Positions 8,457 to 17,056 of a stretch of DNA of 64,000 nt are shown one piece after another. This stretch comes from Eoetvoesia sp035555955 (GTDB lineage: Bacteria; Pseudomonadota; Gammaproteobacteria; Burkholderiales; Burkholderiaceae_B), in NCBI RefSeq assembly GCF_035555955.1, contig NZ_DATMGA010000019.1, positions 7,331 through 71,330 on the forward strand, given 5' to 3'. The stretch's first letter is position 1, and each line of letters opens with the position of its first letter. Below the pieces are notes generated by a model. It did not search any database. It saw nothing but the letters and a program-made list of their open reading frames with translations, and was not told the origin of the DNA. A program made the position numbers and the translations under genes.

Positions 8457-9908
8457 TTAGAACGGGTACTGGCGCGGCGTGGTTTGCACCGATACCCAGC
8501 GCAGGTCGGTGAAGGCCTCGACGCCGGCCTTGCCGCCGAAGCGGCCGATGCCGCTGTCCTTGACGCCGCCGAACGGCATCTGCGCTTCGTCGTGGACGGT
8601 CGGGCCGTTGACGTGGCAAATACCCGCCTCGATGCGCTTGGCCACCTGCAGGGCCCGGCCCACGTCTTTGCCGAAGACCGCCGACGACAGGCCATAGGGG
8701 TTGTCGTTGGCGATGGCAATGGCTTCTTCCACGCCTTTGGCCCGCACGATGCCCTTGACGGGCGCGAAGGTTTCTTCGCTGTAGATTCGCATGGCCGGCG
8801 TGACATGATCGATGAGCGTGGCCGGCATGAGCGTGTTTTCGGCCTTGCCGCCGCACAGCAGCTTGGCGCCTTTGGCCAGGGCGTCGTCGATGATCTCGTT
8901 GCAGCGGGTCACCGTGCTCATGTCGACCACCGACCCCAGGACCACCGGGCCTTTGCGTGGATCGCCCAGGGGCAGGCCGACGGCTTTCCTGGTGAGCTGC
9001 TCGATGAAGGCATCGGCGATTTTCTCGTCGACGATGATGCGTTCGGTGGACATGCAGATTTGCCCCGAGTTGGCGAAGGCGCCGAAAGCGGCGGCATCGA
9101 CGGCCTGGCCGATGTCGGCGTCGTCCAGGATGACCAAGGGCGCCTTGCCGCCCAGTTCCAGCACCACCGGCTTGAGGTATTTGGCGCAGACGGCGGCAAT
9201 GACCTTGCCCACGCGGGTGGAGCCGGTGAAGTTCACGCGGCGCACGGCGGGGTGGGCGACCATGGCTTCGACCAGCGGGCCGGCGTCGGCTGGGGCGTTG
9301 GTGATGAAGTTGACCACGCCGTCGGGCAGGCCGGCTTCCTGCATGGCCTCGATGATGAGACCGTGCGTGGCGGGGCAGATTTCAGAGCCTTTCAGCACGA
9401 CGGTGTTGCCGCAGGCCAGCGGCGTGGCAATGGCCCGCACGCCGAGAATGACGGGGGCGTTCCAGGGCGCCATGCCCAGCACTACGCCCGCCGGCTGGCG
9501 CAGCCCCATTGCCAGGTTGCCGGGCACATCGGAGGGTATGACTTCGCCGCTGATCTGGGTGGTCAGCGCGGCGGCTTCGTGCAGCATGCCGGCGGCCAGA
9601 TGGGCGTTGAAGCCCGCCCACATGGCGGATGAGCCGGTTTCGCCCGCCATGGCGGCGATGAACGCATCGGTCTTGGCTTCCAGGGCGAGGGCGGCCTTGG
9701 AAAGCAGCGCCCGGCGCTCGTTGGGGCCTATGGCCGACCAGGCGGGGAAGGCCTTGCCCGCGGCTTCCACCGCGGCAATGGCGTCTTCGATGGTGGCGGC
9801 GGGGGCGACAGTGGCGACGCTGCCGTCAAGCGGGTTCTTCCGTTCGAACGTGGCGCCGTTGCCGGCCTGCTTTTTTTGGCCGTTGATAAGCATTGAAATG
9901 GTGGTCAT
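8457..9908 (-). CDS. NAD(P)-dependent aldehyde dehydrogenase (vanillin/salicylaldehyde type)
   Basis: This 483-aa aldehyde dehydrogenase oxidises an aldehyde to its acid. The catalytic glutamate motif ELGGKAP lies near residue 245 and the nucleophile cysteine is in GQICMSTER near residue 280. The oxyanion Asn region reads MAPWNAP, and the C-terminal motif is PFGGVKDSG. The overall style matches vanillin, salicylaldehyde and benzaldehyde dehydrogenases of soil bacteria, so an aromatic aldehyde is the best guess. AGGAG precedes the ATG. An MFS carrier follows in the same direction, and a divergent aldo/keto reductase starts at 10106, so the two genes share a 197-base control region. Confidence 0.88.
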   Translation of the reverse strand: MTTISMLINGQKKQAGNGATFERKNPLDGSVATVAPAATIEDAIAAVEAAGKAFPAWSAIGPNERRALLSKAALALEAKTDAFIAAMAGETGSSAMWAGFNAHLAAGMLHEAAALTTQISGEVIPSDVPGNLAMGLRQPAGVVLGMAPWNAPVILGVRAIATPLACGNTVVLKGSEICPATHGLIIEAMQEAGLPDGVVNFITNAPADAGPLVEAMVAHPAVRRVNFTGSTRVGKVIAAVCAKYLKPVVLELGGKAPLVILDDADIGQAVDAAAFGAFANSGQICMSTERIIVDEKIADAFIEQLTRKAVGLPLGDPRKGPVVLGSVVDMSTVTRCNEIIDDALAKGAKLLCGGKAENTLMPATLIDHVTPAMRIYSEETFAPVKGIVRAKGVEEAIAIANDNPYGLSSAVFGKDVGRALQVAKRIEAGICHVNGPTVHDEAQMPFGGVKDSGIGRFGGKAGVEAFTDLRWVSVQTTPRQYPF

Positions 9909-10105
9909 GGCGATCTCCTGGTGTTGTTATGAGGATGGCGGGTTGATGTTGACACGGGCGTTTCCCGGCTGTACTTCTTTGGAGTCAGGCATTTCCCGTG
10001 CAATTTCAAATTTTTCCGGCAGCGGCTGGTGTGGCGTGCATTGACGCGCCATCGCCGATGGCATGGCGTTCCCGTCGCTGCCGATCTCTATGTGGAGCAT
10101 ACCCC

Positions 10106-10996
10106 ATGAATAGCGCTATTTCAGCAACTTCCAGCGGTCTGTTTGAACTGGGCGGCGATTTGCCCGTCCACCGCCTTGGCTTTGGAGCCATGCGCATTAC
10201 CGGCAAAGGCATATGGGGCGAGCCCGCCGACCGTCCCGAGGCGTTGCGCACGCTGAAGGCCCTGCCGGGGCTGGGCGTGAATTTCATCGATACCGCCGAC
10301 AGCTATGGCCCGTATGTCAGCGAAGACCTGATCCGCGAGGCCTTGCGTCCGTATACCGGCCTTGTCGTGGCGACCAAGGGCGGGCTGACTCGCCATGGCC
10401 CCGATATCTGGGCGCCGCTGGGCAGGCCTGAGTACTTGCGCCAGTGCGTGTTGATGAGCTTGCGCCGTCTTGGGCTCGAGCGGATCGACCTCTGGCAACT
10501 GCACCGGGTCGATGCCAAGGTGCCGCGCGACGAGCAGTTCGACTGCATTGCGCAGATGCAAAAGGAAGGCCTTATCCGCCATGCGGGCCTGAGCGAGGTG
10601 GGCGTTGACGACATCCAGGCGGCATCCGCGCATTTCAAGGTCGCCACGGTGCAAAACCGCTACAACCTCATCGACCGCAGCAGCGAGGCCGTGCTGGACT
10701 ATTGCGAGCAGCAGGGCATAGGCTTCATCCCCTGGCACCCGCTGGCGGCGGGCGCCCTGGCCAAACCGGGGTCGCTGCTGGACGGCATTGCCAAAAAGCG
10801 GGGTGCTTCCGCCAGCCAGGCGGCGCTGGCCTGGGTGCTCAAGCGCAGTCCGGTCGTCCTGCCTATTCCGGGCACCTCCAGCTTGGCCCATCTGCAGGAA
10901 AACATTGCCGCCGCGGGCATGGCGCTGACGGACGGCGAGTTCGCCGCGCTGGATGCCGAGGGCAAAAAGGAATTCGAGCGTACACATGCTGCCTAG
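10106..10996 (+). CDS. Aldo/keto reductase
   Basis: This 296-aa AKR-superfamily oxidoreductase should be an NADPH-dependent (beta/alpha)8 barrel reducing aldehydes or ketones. The catalytic tetrad is visible: Asp in FIDTADSYG, Tyr in the same motif, Lys in VVATKGG and His in WQLHRVD. The C-terminal PIPGTSS cofactor loop is also present. ATG 10106 with GGAG upstream is preferred to the in-frame 9998 start, whose extra 36 residues are not AKR-like. It is divergent from the aldehyde dehydrogenase and may serve the same aldehyde metabolism. Confidence 0.88.
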   Translation: MNSAISATSSGLFELGGDLPVHRLGFGAMRITGKGIWGEPADRPEALRTLKALPGLGVNFIDTADSYGPYVSEDLIREALRPYTGLVVATKGGLTRHGPDIWAPLGRPEYLRQCVLMSLRRLGLERIDLWQLHRVDAKVPRDEQFDCIAQMQKEGLIRHAGLSEVGVDDIQAASAHFKVATVQNRYNLIDRSSEAVLDYCEQQGIGFIPWHPLAAGALAKPGSLLDGIAKKRGASASQAALAWVLKRSPVVLPIPGTSSLAHLQENIAAAGMALTDGEFAALDAEGKKEFERTHAA

Positions 10997-11057
10997 CGCC
11001 GGTTGCGCTCCCTGCATGGGGCATATAATTACGCCTTGTGCTTAATGGGATGTGTAC

Positions 11058-12272
11058 ATGACAGTTGCGACGCCGGGCAGGCTTGATCGCTGGGGCGGTT
11101 TTATTGCAGTGGCGGTGGCGTTAAGCCTGTGTTTTTCGGTCAGCTCACTGCCCACGCCCTTGTATCCGCTGTACCAGACCGCCTGGAACATTCCTCCCAG
11201 CGCGTTGAGCTACATTTTCACTGCCTACATGGTGGGCGTGCTGCCTTCGCTGATCTGCTTCGGGCGCCTGTCCGATGCCTTGGGCCGGTTCCGCGTCGTC
11301 CTCACCTCGCTGTCGCTGCTCATGGTGGGCCTGTTCCTTTCCGCCATCGCCCCGGGCGTCGGGGTGCTGATCGTTGCGCGTTTCATCATTGGATTCGGCA
11401 ACGGCCTGCTGACCACGGCCAGCGCCGTAGCCCTGGCCGAAGCCCACCCGCAACGCGACAGGCACGTGGCATCGGTGATCACGTCGATGGGCATAAGCGT
11501 GGCTTTCGGGCTGGGCCCGGTGGTTGGCGGCGCGCTGGCCCAGACAGGAGTAGCGCCCCTGGTTCTGCCCTACCTCGTGATCTTCGTGGCCGCGGGCTGC
11601 AATATCGCCCTGGCCGTGCGCTACCGGGCCCACTTGCTGGGGCCTTTCGGCACGCGAGCGCCGCTTTCCATCCGGCCCCAGCTGGCGCTGCCCAATCGTC
11701 CCAAGCGCCCCACGTTCTTCCTGGCCTGCGGCGCGGGCTTCGCCACTTTTGCCGTCGGCAGCCTGTTCGCCTCGATGGTGCCGTCCTTGTTGCGCGAGGT
11801 CCTGCCCTGGAAGGGGCCGCTGGTGGTGGGGGCGGCTTTTTTCCTGATGGCTCTGGCGTGCACCGTCATCCAGTTGACCCAGCGCAATATCGCGCCGTTC
11901 AAGGGCATGGTGCTGGGCATGCTGGGGTTTGCGGCGGCGGTCACGCTGCTTTCCGTGGGCGTGGCAACGCATGATGTCGCCGTGCTGGCGGTCGGCATGA
12001 TTGCCGGAGGCGTGGGCCAGGGATTTTCGTTCATGAGTTCGGCCGTGATCGCGGGCATCAGTGTCGACGAAAACCGGCGCACCGCCAATATGTCCACGTA
12101 TTTCCTGTGTGCCTATATCGGAGCCACCGCGCCCATCGTGGCGGTAGGCTTGCTGGCCGACCGCGTGGGCCTGCAAATGGCCATTTACGTATATGCCGTG
12201 CTCATCGGCTGCCTGCTGCTGTTGCTGGGAGCGTTGGCCGGACGCCGCCATGCGCGGCGAAACCCGGCATGA
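11058..12272 (+). CDS. MFS transporter, drug/metabolite efflux-like
   Basis: This 404-aa major facilitator protein has about 12 helices. An early SSLPTPLYPLYQ motif and the loop GRLSDALGRFRV resemble sugar-efflux and multidrug-type MFS carriers. A GTG two codons upstream (11052) is an alternative start. The gene follows the aldo/keto reductase by 61 bases and could share its transcript. The MFS gene at 42607-43815 has the same N-terminal pattern (SSAPTPLYSIYRE), so the two are probably distant paralogues. The substrate is unknown. Confidence 0.8.
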   Translation: MTVATPGRLDRWGGFIAVAVALSLCFSVSSLPTPLYPLYQTAWNIPPSALSYIFTAYMVGVLPSLICFGRLSDALGRFRVVLTSLSLLMVGLFLSAIAPGVGVLIVARFIIGFGNGLLTTASAVALAEAHPQRDRHVASVITSMGISVAFGLGPVVGGALAQTGVAPLVLPYLVIFVAAGCNIALAVRYRAHLLGPFGTRAPLSIRPQLALPNRPKRPTFFLACGAGFATFAVGSLFASMVPSLLREVLPWKGPLVVGAAFFLMALACTVIQLTQRNIAPFKGMVLGMLGFAAAVTLLSVGVATHDVAVLAVGMIAGGVGQGFSFMSSAVIAGISVDENRRTANMSTYFLCAYIGATAPIVAVGLLADRVGLQMAIYVYAVLIGCLLLLLGALAGRRHARRNPA

Positions 12273-12545
12273 GCTGTCTCGGCGCACGCTCGGCCGCTCT
12301 TGATGGGATTGCCGGAAGAAAGGGTGTGTTGGTGAAAAATAATTGCGCGTTGATGAAAGTTAAGGGATTTTTGATGGATGGCATGGCTGGGTGAATCCGT
12401 AACCTAGGGTTTCCACTTATTATTTTTTTGTGCGAAAATCTCAAAAATAAGATTAAGATCGAAATATATACAAAGCTGTTCCGGAAGTCTCTGTCTGCCG
12501 GGCGTGCGGCGGGTAAACAAGCATCTATCACAGGAGCGATAAAAA

Positions 12546-13787
12546 GTGGAAGCTAGAACAACTTCGGCGGCGAGCGTGTCCGCCAACCCGGACAAGGTCA
12601 CCAGCTACGGCTGGAAAGCACTGGCGGGCTCCACCCTTGGCTATGCCATGGATGGTTTCGATCTGCTGATCCTCGGCTTCATGCTGTCGGCCATTTCGGC
12701 CGAACTGCATCTGGGGCCGGGCCAGGCGGGCTCGCTGGTTACCTGGACCCTCATCGGCGCCGTTGCCGGCGGCCTCATCTTCGGCGCGCTTAGCGACTAC
12801 TACGGCCGGGTGCGGGTTCTGACCTGGACCATCGTCCTGTTCGCGGTATTCACGGGCTTGTGCGCGTTCGCGCAGGGCTACTGGGATCTGCTGGTGTACC
12901 GCACCATCGCCGGTATAGGCCTGGGCGGCGAGTTCGGTATCGGCATGGCGCTGGCCGCCGAAGCCTGGCCCGCCAAGCATCGCGGCCGCGTGTCGTCCTA
13001 TGTGGCCCTGGGCTGGCAGGCCGGGGTGCTGGCCGCCGCCATCGCCACCCCGCTGCTGCTGCCGCATATCGGCTGGCGCGGCATGTTCATCGTGGGCGTC
13101 ATTCCCGCGCTGGTTGCCTGGTTTGTCCGCAGCCGCCTGCACGAGCCCGAAGTCTTCGTGCGCAGCGCCCAGAAAAAAGGCAATAGCCGGGCGTTCAAGC
13201 TGCTGGTCAAAGATGCCAAGACCACCAAGGTCAGTATCGGCATCGCCATTCTGTGCTCGGTGCAGAACTTCGGCTACTACGGCATCATGATCTGGATGCC
13301 CAGCTACCTGGCCAAGCAAATGGGTTTCAACCTGACCAAGTCGGCGGTCTGGACATCGGTAACCATCATCGGCATGGCCATCGGCATCTGGGTATTCGGC
13401 CAACTGGCCGACCGCATCGGCCGCAAGCCCAGCTTCCTGCTGTTCCAGGCCGGTGCGGTCATCATGGTGCTGGTCTACTCGCGCCTTACCGACCCCATCA
13501 CCATGCTGTGGTGCGGCGCCTTGATGGGCGTGTTCGTGAACGGCATGCTGGGCGGCTACGGCGCATTGATGTCCGAAGCCTATCCCACCGAAGCGCGCGG
13601 CACGGCGCAGAATACGCTGTTCAATATCGGCCGGGCCGTCGGCGGCTTCGGACCGGTAGTCGTGGGCGGCCTGGCTGCGGCGTACTCGTTCCACACGGCC
13701 ATCGCCCTGCTGGCCGCCATCTATGTCATCGACATGATTGCAACCATATTCCTGATTCCCGAACTCAAGGGCGTGGAACTGGAGTAA
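12546..13787 (+). CDS. MFS transporter, candidate orotate importer
   Basis: This 413-aa MFS carrier is of the aromatic-acid:H+ symporter/sialate type. The N-terminus has GYAMDGFDLLILGFML, loop 2-3 is GALSDYYGRVRV, and loop 8-9 is GQLADRIGRKP. It starts with GTG at 12546 after CACAGGAG. It heads a same-strand run of dihydroorotate dehydrogenase subunits, a carbamoyl-amino-acid hydrolase, aspartase and orotate phosphoribosyltransferase. The position suggests that it imports orotate (itself a planar carboxylic acid) or a related pyrimidine acid. That substrate is inferred from context only. An AT-rich 273-base region upstream probably holds the operon promoter. Confidence 0.8.
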   Translation: MEARTTSAASVSANPDKVTSYGWKALAGSTLGYAMDGFDLLILGFMLSAISAELHLGPGQAGSLVTWTLIGAVAGGLIFGALSDYYGRVRVLTWTIVLFAVFTGLCAFAQGYWDLLVYRTIAGIGLGGEFGIGMALAAEAWPAKHRGRVSSYVALGWQAGVLAAAIATPLLLPHIGWRGMFIVGVIPALVAWFVRSRLHEPEVFVRSAQKKGNSRAFKLLVKDAKTTKVSIGIAILCSVQNFGYYGIMIWMPSYLAKQMGFNLTKSAVWTSVTIIGMAIGIWVFGQLADRIGRKPSFLLFQAGAVIMVLVYSRLTDPITMLWCGALMGVFVNGMLGGYGALMSEAYPTEARGTAQNTLFNIGRAVGGFGPVVVGGLAAAYSFHTAIALLAAIYVIDMIATIFLIPELKGVELE

Positions 13788-13815
13788 AGCGGTCTTGTCC
13801 AATCTCGGAGGGCTG

Positions 13816-13833
13816 GGGCCTGTCAACAGGCCC
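13816..13833 (+). repeat. Small hairpin carrying repeat copy 1 (TCAACAGGCCC)
   Basis: GGGCCTG and CAGGCCC form a 7-bp stem with a TCAA loop, between the transporter and pyrK. Its 3' half, TCAACAGGCCC (13823-13833), occurs again exactly at 15677-15687 and with two changes at 17027-17037. All three lie in intergenic gaps of this operon, just before start codons. It may attenuate transcription or translation, or be a regulator site. Confidence 0.45.
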
Positions 13834-13873
13834 GGCGCCTTCCGGCGGCTGTATTTTTGAGTGAGGAAACTCC

Positions 13874-14722
13874 ATGACCGATAAGGCTTGTTTTCATCGG
13901 AACGCGGAGAACGTGGCATCCCATCGGTGTGAGGTAGTCGAGCATCGCTGGGTGAATGATAGATACAAGTATTTGCGCCTTTCGGCGCAGTCCGACCTGG
14001 CGGGGGCAACCCGTCCAGGCCAGTTTTATCAGCTTAAGTGCCCGGTTACCGATACGCAGCAGCCGTTCCTGCTGCGCCCCATGAGCGTCTATGGGGTCGG
14101 GCCCGAACCCGGCACCATCGAATTCCTGTACAACGTCACGGGTGTTGGCACCCTGGCCATGTCCTCCCTTGGGGTGGGCGATTTCATGGAAATCGTCGGC
14201 CCGCTGGGCAACACCTTCGTCCTGGAACCCCAGTTCAAGCGCATCCTGGTGCTGGCGCGCGGCGTCGGGCTGGCCACCATGGCCCCGCTGCTGCAATACG
14301 CGGCCGGCGCGGGCATCGAGATCACCGCCATCATGTCGGCCCGCGAGCCCAAGGACCTGATGCGCGACGAATTCCTGCGGGGCGTGCCTGCCCAGGTGCA
14401 TTGCGTCTACGACAGCGACGGCACGTCGTCGGTCGAGGCCGTGGAAGCGCTGGTGCGCCGCCTGCTCGACGAAAACCCCCACGACGTTGTCTATACCTGC
14501 GGTTCGCATCGGCTGCTCATGCTGCTGCAGCGCGTGCTGCAGGACTACCCGCAAACGCGGGGCGAGGTGGCCATGGAACAGCGCATGGCCTGCGGCATGG
14601 GCGTGTGCCTGTCCTGTGTCCGCATGTTCGATATCGAGGGCGACAAGCAGTTTCTGCGCGTATGCCGCGAAGGTCCGGTGTTTTCCATACGCGACGTGGT
14701 CGGGGAGGTGGAGTTTGGCTAA
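13874..14722 (+). CDS. pyrK: Dihydroorotate dehydrogenase electron-transfer subunit, PyrK-like
   Basis: This 282-aa ferredoxin-reductase-like flavoprotein passes electrons between NAD(H) and the FMN subunit of class 1B dihydroorotate dehydrogenase. The FAD region contains LLRPMSVYGV (67-75), and the nucleotide region is near ARGVGLATMAPLL (128-140). The C-terminal [2Fe-2S] cysteines are C240, C245, C248 and C264 in the spacing C-x4-C-x2-C-x15-C, as in PyrK. It overlaps the catalytic subunit gene by 8 bases. Class 1B enzymes are unusual in Gram-negative betaproteobacteria, which normally use a quinone-linked PyrD for synthesis. An NAD-linked enzyme fits orotate reduction in a catabolic pathway. 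Confidence 0.88.
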   Translation: MTDKACFHRNAENVASHRCEVVEHRWVNDRYKYLRLSAQSDLAGATRPGQFYQLKCPVTDTQQPFLLRPMSVYGVGPEPGTIEFLYNVTGVGTLAMSSLGVGDFMEIVGPLGNTFVLEPQFKRILVLARGVGLATMAPLLQYAAGAGIEITAIMSAREPKDLMRDEFLRGVPAQVHCVYDSDGTSSVEAVEALVRRLLDENPHDVVYTCGSHRLLMLLQRVLQDYPQTRGEVAMEQRMACGMGVCLSCVRMFDIEGDKQFLRVCREGPVFSIRDVVGEVEFG

Positions 14723-15665
14723 TCTTAAAGTCAGGGTGGGCGATTTGTGCCTGCGCAACCCCGTCATGCCCGCGTCGGGATGTTTTGCCATCGAATACAG
14801 CGAGGCGCTGGATTTCGGCAATCTGGGCGCCCTGGTCATCAAAAGCGTTTCCCCCAAGAGCCGCGCCGGCAACCCCACGCCGCGCGTGGCGGAAACTCCT
14901 AGCGGCATGCTCAATTCCATCGGCATTCCCAGCAAGGGGCTGGATTACTACCGCAGCAAGGTGTTGCCGCCCTATACCAAATTCGGCACTCCGGTGGTCG
15001 TGTCCATTTCGGCCGATACGGTCGACGAATTCGCCGAGGCCGTCGCCACCATGTCGCTGCCCGAGGTGGCGGTGATCGAAGCCAATATTTCCTGCCCCAA
15101 CCTCGAAGCGGACGGCATGGCCTTCGCCATGGACGTGGATTCCACCTACAAGGTGGTCAGCGCCATCCGCCGCAACACCCATCACCCGTTCTGGGCCAAG
15201 CTTACACCCAATGCCTCGAATGTGGCGGCGGTGGCCAAGGCCGCCGAGGAAGCGGGCGCCGACGCCATCGTCATGGGCAACACCGTGCTGGGCATGTCGA
15301 TCGACGTGCGCACACGCAAGCCCAAGCTGGGCAACGTCATGGGCGGCCTGTCGGGTCCGGCCATCAAGCCGATCGCCGTGCGGATGGTGCATCAGTGCTA
15401 TCGCAGCGTGCGCATTCCCATCATCGGCTGCGGCGGCATCCGCACGGCCGAGGACGTGGTGGAATTCATGCTGGCCGGCGCCAGCGCGGTTCAGGTCGGC
15501 ACGGCGTCGTTCATCGACCCGGGCATCATGCAGAAGATCATCGACGGCCTGCATGATTTATGCCGGGAAATGGGCGTCGAGGACATCCACGCCTTGACCG
15601 GCCAGGTCAAGCTGGATCGCCAGTTGTCGGATCGCTGGCTGCGTTTCGCCCAGCAGTCGGGTTAG
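14715..15665 (+). CDS. pyrD: Dihydroorotate dehydrogenase catalytic subunit, class 1B-like
   Basis: This 316-aa FMN barrel protein interconverts orotate and dihydroorotate. The catalytic cysteine is C127 in NISCPN; class 2 enzymes have serine there, so this is class 1. An active-site lysine lies in VIKSVSP (K43), and phosphate-binding GCGGI and GT motifs follow. The start is TTG at 14715, preceded by GGGGAGGTGGAG inside the end of pyrK; no in-frame ATG exists nearby. The 8-base overlap implies translational coupling to pyrK. With a carbamoyl-amino-acid hydrolase and aspartase downstream, the likely direction is orotate reduction. Confidence 0.88.
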   Translation: MANLKVRVGDLCLRNPVMPASGCFAIEYSEALDFGNLGALVIKSVSPKSRAGNPTPRVAETPSGMLNSIGIPSKGLDYYRSKVLPPYTKFGTPVVVSISADTVDEFAEAVATMSLPEVAVIEANISCPNLEADGMAFAMDVDSTYKVVSAIRRNTHHPFWAKLTPNASNVAAVAKAAEEAGADAIVMGNTVLGMSIDVRTRKPKLGNVMGGLSGPAIKPIAVRMVHQCYRSVRIPIIGCGGIRTAEDVVEFMLAGASAVQVGTASFIDPGIMQKIIDGLHDLCREMGVEDIHALTGQVKLDRQLSDRWLRFAQQSG

Positions 15666-15676
15666 GTTTTTTGGTT

Positions 15677-15687
15677 TCAACAGGCCC
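15677..15687 (+). repeat. Repeat copy 2, TCAACAGGCCC
   Basis: This is an exact copy of the 11-mer at 13823-13833. It lies 16 bases before the ATG of the amidohydrolase, directly ahead of the ribosome binding site GGGAGG. Confidence 0.4.
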
Positions 15688-15703
15688 CAGGGAGGCGGCC
15701 ATC

Positions 15704-16999
15704 ATGAATCTTCTCCAGTTCCGGTCTCTGGCGGAAAAAATCTTCGCAGATATACGCGAATTGACGTTCGACGGCGTGGGCGTCACGCGTGAAAGCTTTG
15801 GCAAGGGCGAGTCCGCCGCCGGCGACTACCTGCGCGATCTGGCGCTTTCCGAAGGGCTGGAGGTCGAGGCCGACCGCGCCGCCAACCTGGTGTTCCGCCG
15901 TCCCGGCACCAAGGCCGCCAGCGCCGTGGCATGGGTGGGCTCGCATATCGACTCGGTGCCGCAGGGCGGCAATTACGATGGCCTGGCCGGGGTCGTGGCG
16001 GGGCTGCTGTGCCTCATTGCGCGCCAGCGCGAAGGCCGCAGCGACCCCTTGCCATTGGAAACCGTGGCTTTCCGGGGCGAAGAAAGCGCCTGGTTCGGCA
16101 AGGCCTACATGGGCTCCAGCGCCTTGCTGGGCAAGCTTAGCGAGGCCGACCTGGCCCTGACCCAGCGCGCCACGGGCGCCACGCTGGCCGAGTACATGGA
16201 AAAGGCCGGGGCCGACGTGGCCGCGGTGCGCGCTGGCGAGGTGCTGTTCGACACCGCCCGCGTCAAGGCCTATCTGGAAGTGCACATCGAGCAGGGCCCG
16301 GTCATGGTGGCGCGCGAGCTGCCCCTGGCCGTGGTTTCGGGCATACGCGGCAATATCCGCCACAATCATGTGGTTTGCCTGGGCGACGCCCAGCATTCGG
16401 GCGTGGTGCCGCGCTGGCTGCGCCACGACGCCATGTTCGCGGTGGCCGACCTCATCATGCGCCTGGACGAGCACTGGCGCGTTCTGCTCGAGCGGGGCAC
16501 CGACCTGGTGGTGACCGCCGGCGTGGTCAACACCGATCCGGCCGAGCATTCCATTTCCCGCATTCCGGGGCGAGTAAACTTCAGTATTGAGGCCCGTAGC
16601 AAAAGCACCGATACGCTGGAGGCGTTCTATCAGCTGATGCGCGCCGAGTGCACGGCAATCAGCCGAGAGCGCGGCGTGCGCTTCGAGTTCGACCGCCGCC
16701 TGCTCAGCGAGCCGGCGACCATGGACGACGGCATCTGCAAGGTGCTGTCGAACGCCTGCTCCCAAGAGAATATTCCTTTCGAGGTGATTCCCAGCGGGGC
16801 CGGCCACGATGCGTCGCTGTTCGCCAATGCCGGCATTCCAAGCGGCATGCTGTTTGTGCGCAACCAGAACGGGTCTCATAATCCCCAGGAAGCCATGGAG
16901 ATCGATGACTTCATGCTGGGCGTTCAAGTTTTGAGCGACGCGCTCGACGAACTGCCGCAGGCCAAGGCGGTGGCCTCCTCCAGTGCGAAAGACGGATAG
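15704..16999 (+). CDS. M20 N-carbamoyl-L-amino-acid amidohydrolase, candidate ureidosuccinase
   Basis: This 431-aa enzyme is of the HyuC/AllC/beta-ureidopropionase branch of M20 metallopeptidases, which release CO2 and ammonia from N-carbamoyl amino acids. Metal-binding motifs are GSHIDSVPQGGNYDG (H81, D92), RGEESAWF (E126, E127) and YLEVHIEQGPV; GAGHDAS lies near the C-terminus. ATG 15704 with GGGAGG upstream is chosen over the in-frame 15560. Placed between a dihydroorotate dehydrogenase and aspartase, its predicted substrate is N-carbamoyl-L-aspartate, giving aspartate. Family members also act on allantoate, beta-ureidopropionate or hydantoin products, so specificity is inference. Confidence 0.85.
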   Translation: MNLLQFRSLAEKIFADIRELTFDGVGVTRESFGKGESAAGDYLRDLALSEGLEVEADRAANLVFRRPGTKAASAVAWVGSHIDSVPQGGNYDGLAGVVAGLLCLIARQREGRSDPLPLETVAFRGEESAWFGKAYMGSSALLGKLSEADLALTQRATGATLAEYMEKAGADVAAVRAGEVLFDTARVKAYLEVHIEQGPVMVARELPLAVVSGIRGNIRHNHVVCLGDAQHSGVVPRWLRHDAMFAVADLIMRLDEHWRVLLERGTDLVVTAGVVNTDPAEHSISRIPGRVNFSIEARSKSTDTLEAFYQLMRAECTAISRERGVRFEFDRRLLSEPATMDDGICKVLSNACSQENIPFEVIPSGAGHDASLFANAGIPSGMLFVRNQNGSHNPQEAMEIDDFMLGVQVLSDALDELPQAKAVASSSAKDG

Positions 17000-17026
17000 G
17001 GCCGGTGGGTACGGCTCTTTTCAGTA

Positions 17027-17037
17027 TTGACAGGCCC
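17027..17037 (+). repeat. Repeat copy 3, TTGACAGGCCC
   Basis: This resembles TCAACAGGCCC with two changes, 19 bases before the aspartase ATG. It is the third occurrence in an intergenic gap of the same operon. Confidence 0.35.
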
Positions 17038-17056
17038 TAATCGGACAAGAGGATAT

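Noticed and set aside
7446..9632. 728-codon plus-strand frame
   Set aside because: It lies antisense to the MFS and aldehyde dehydrogenase genes, which have clear motifs, and shows low-complexity composition.
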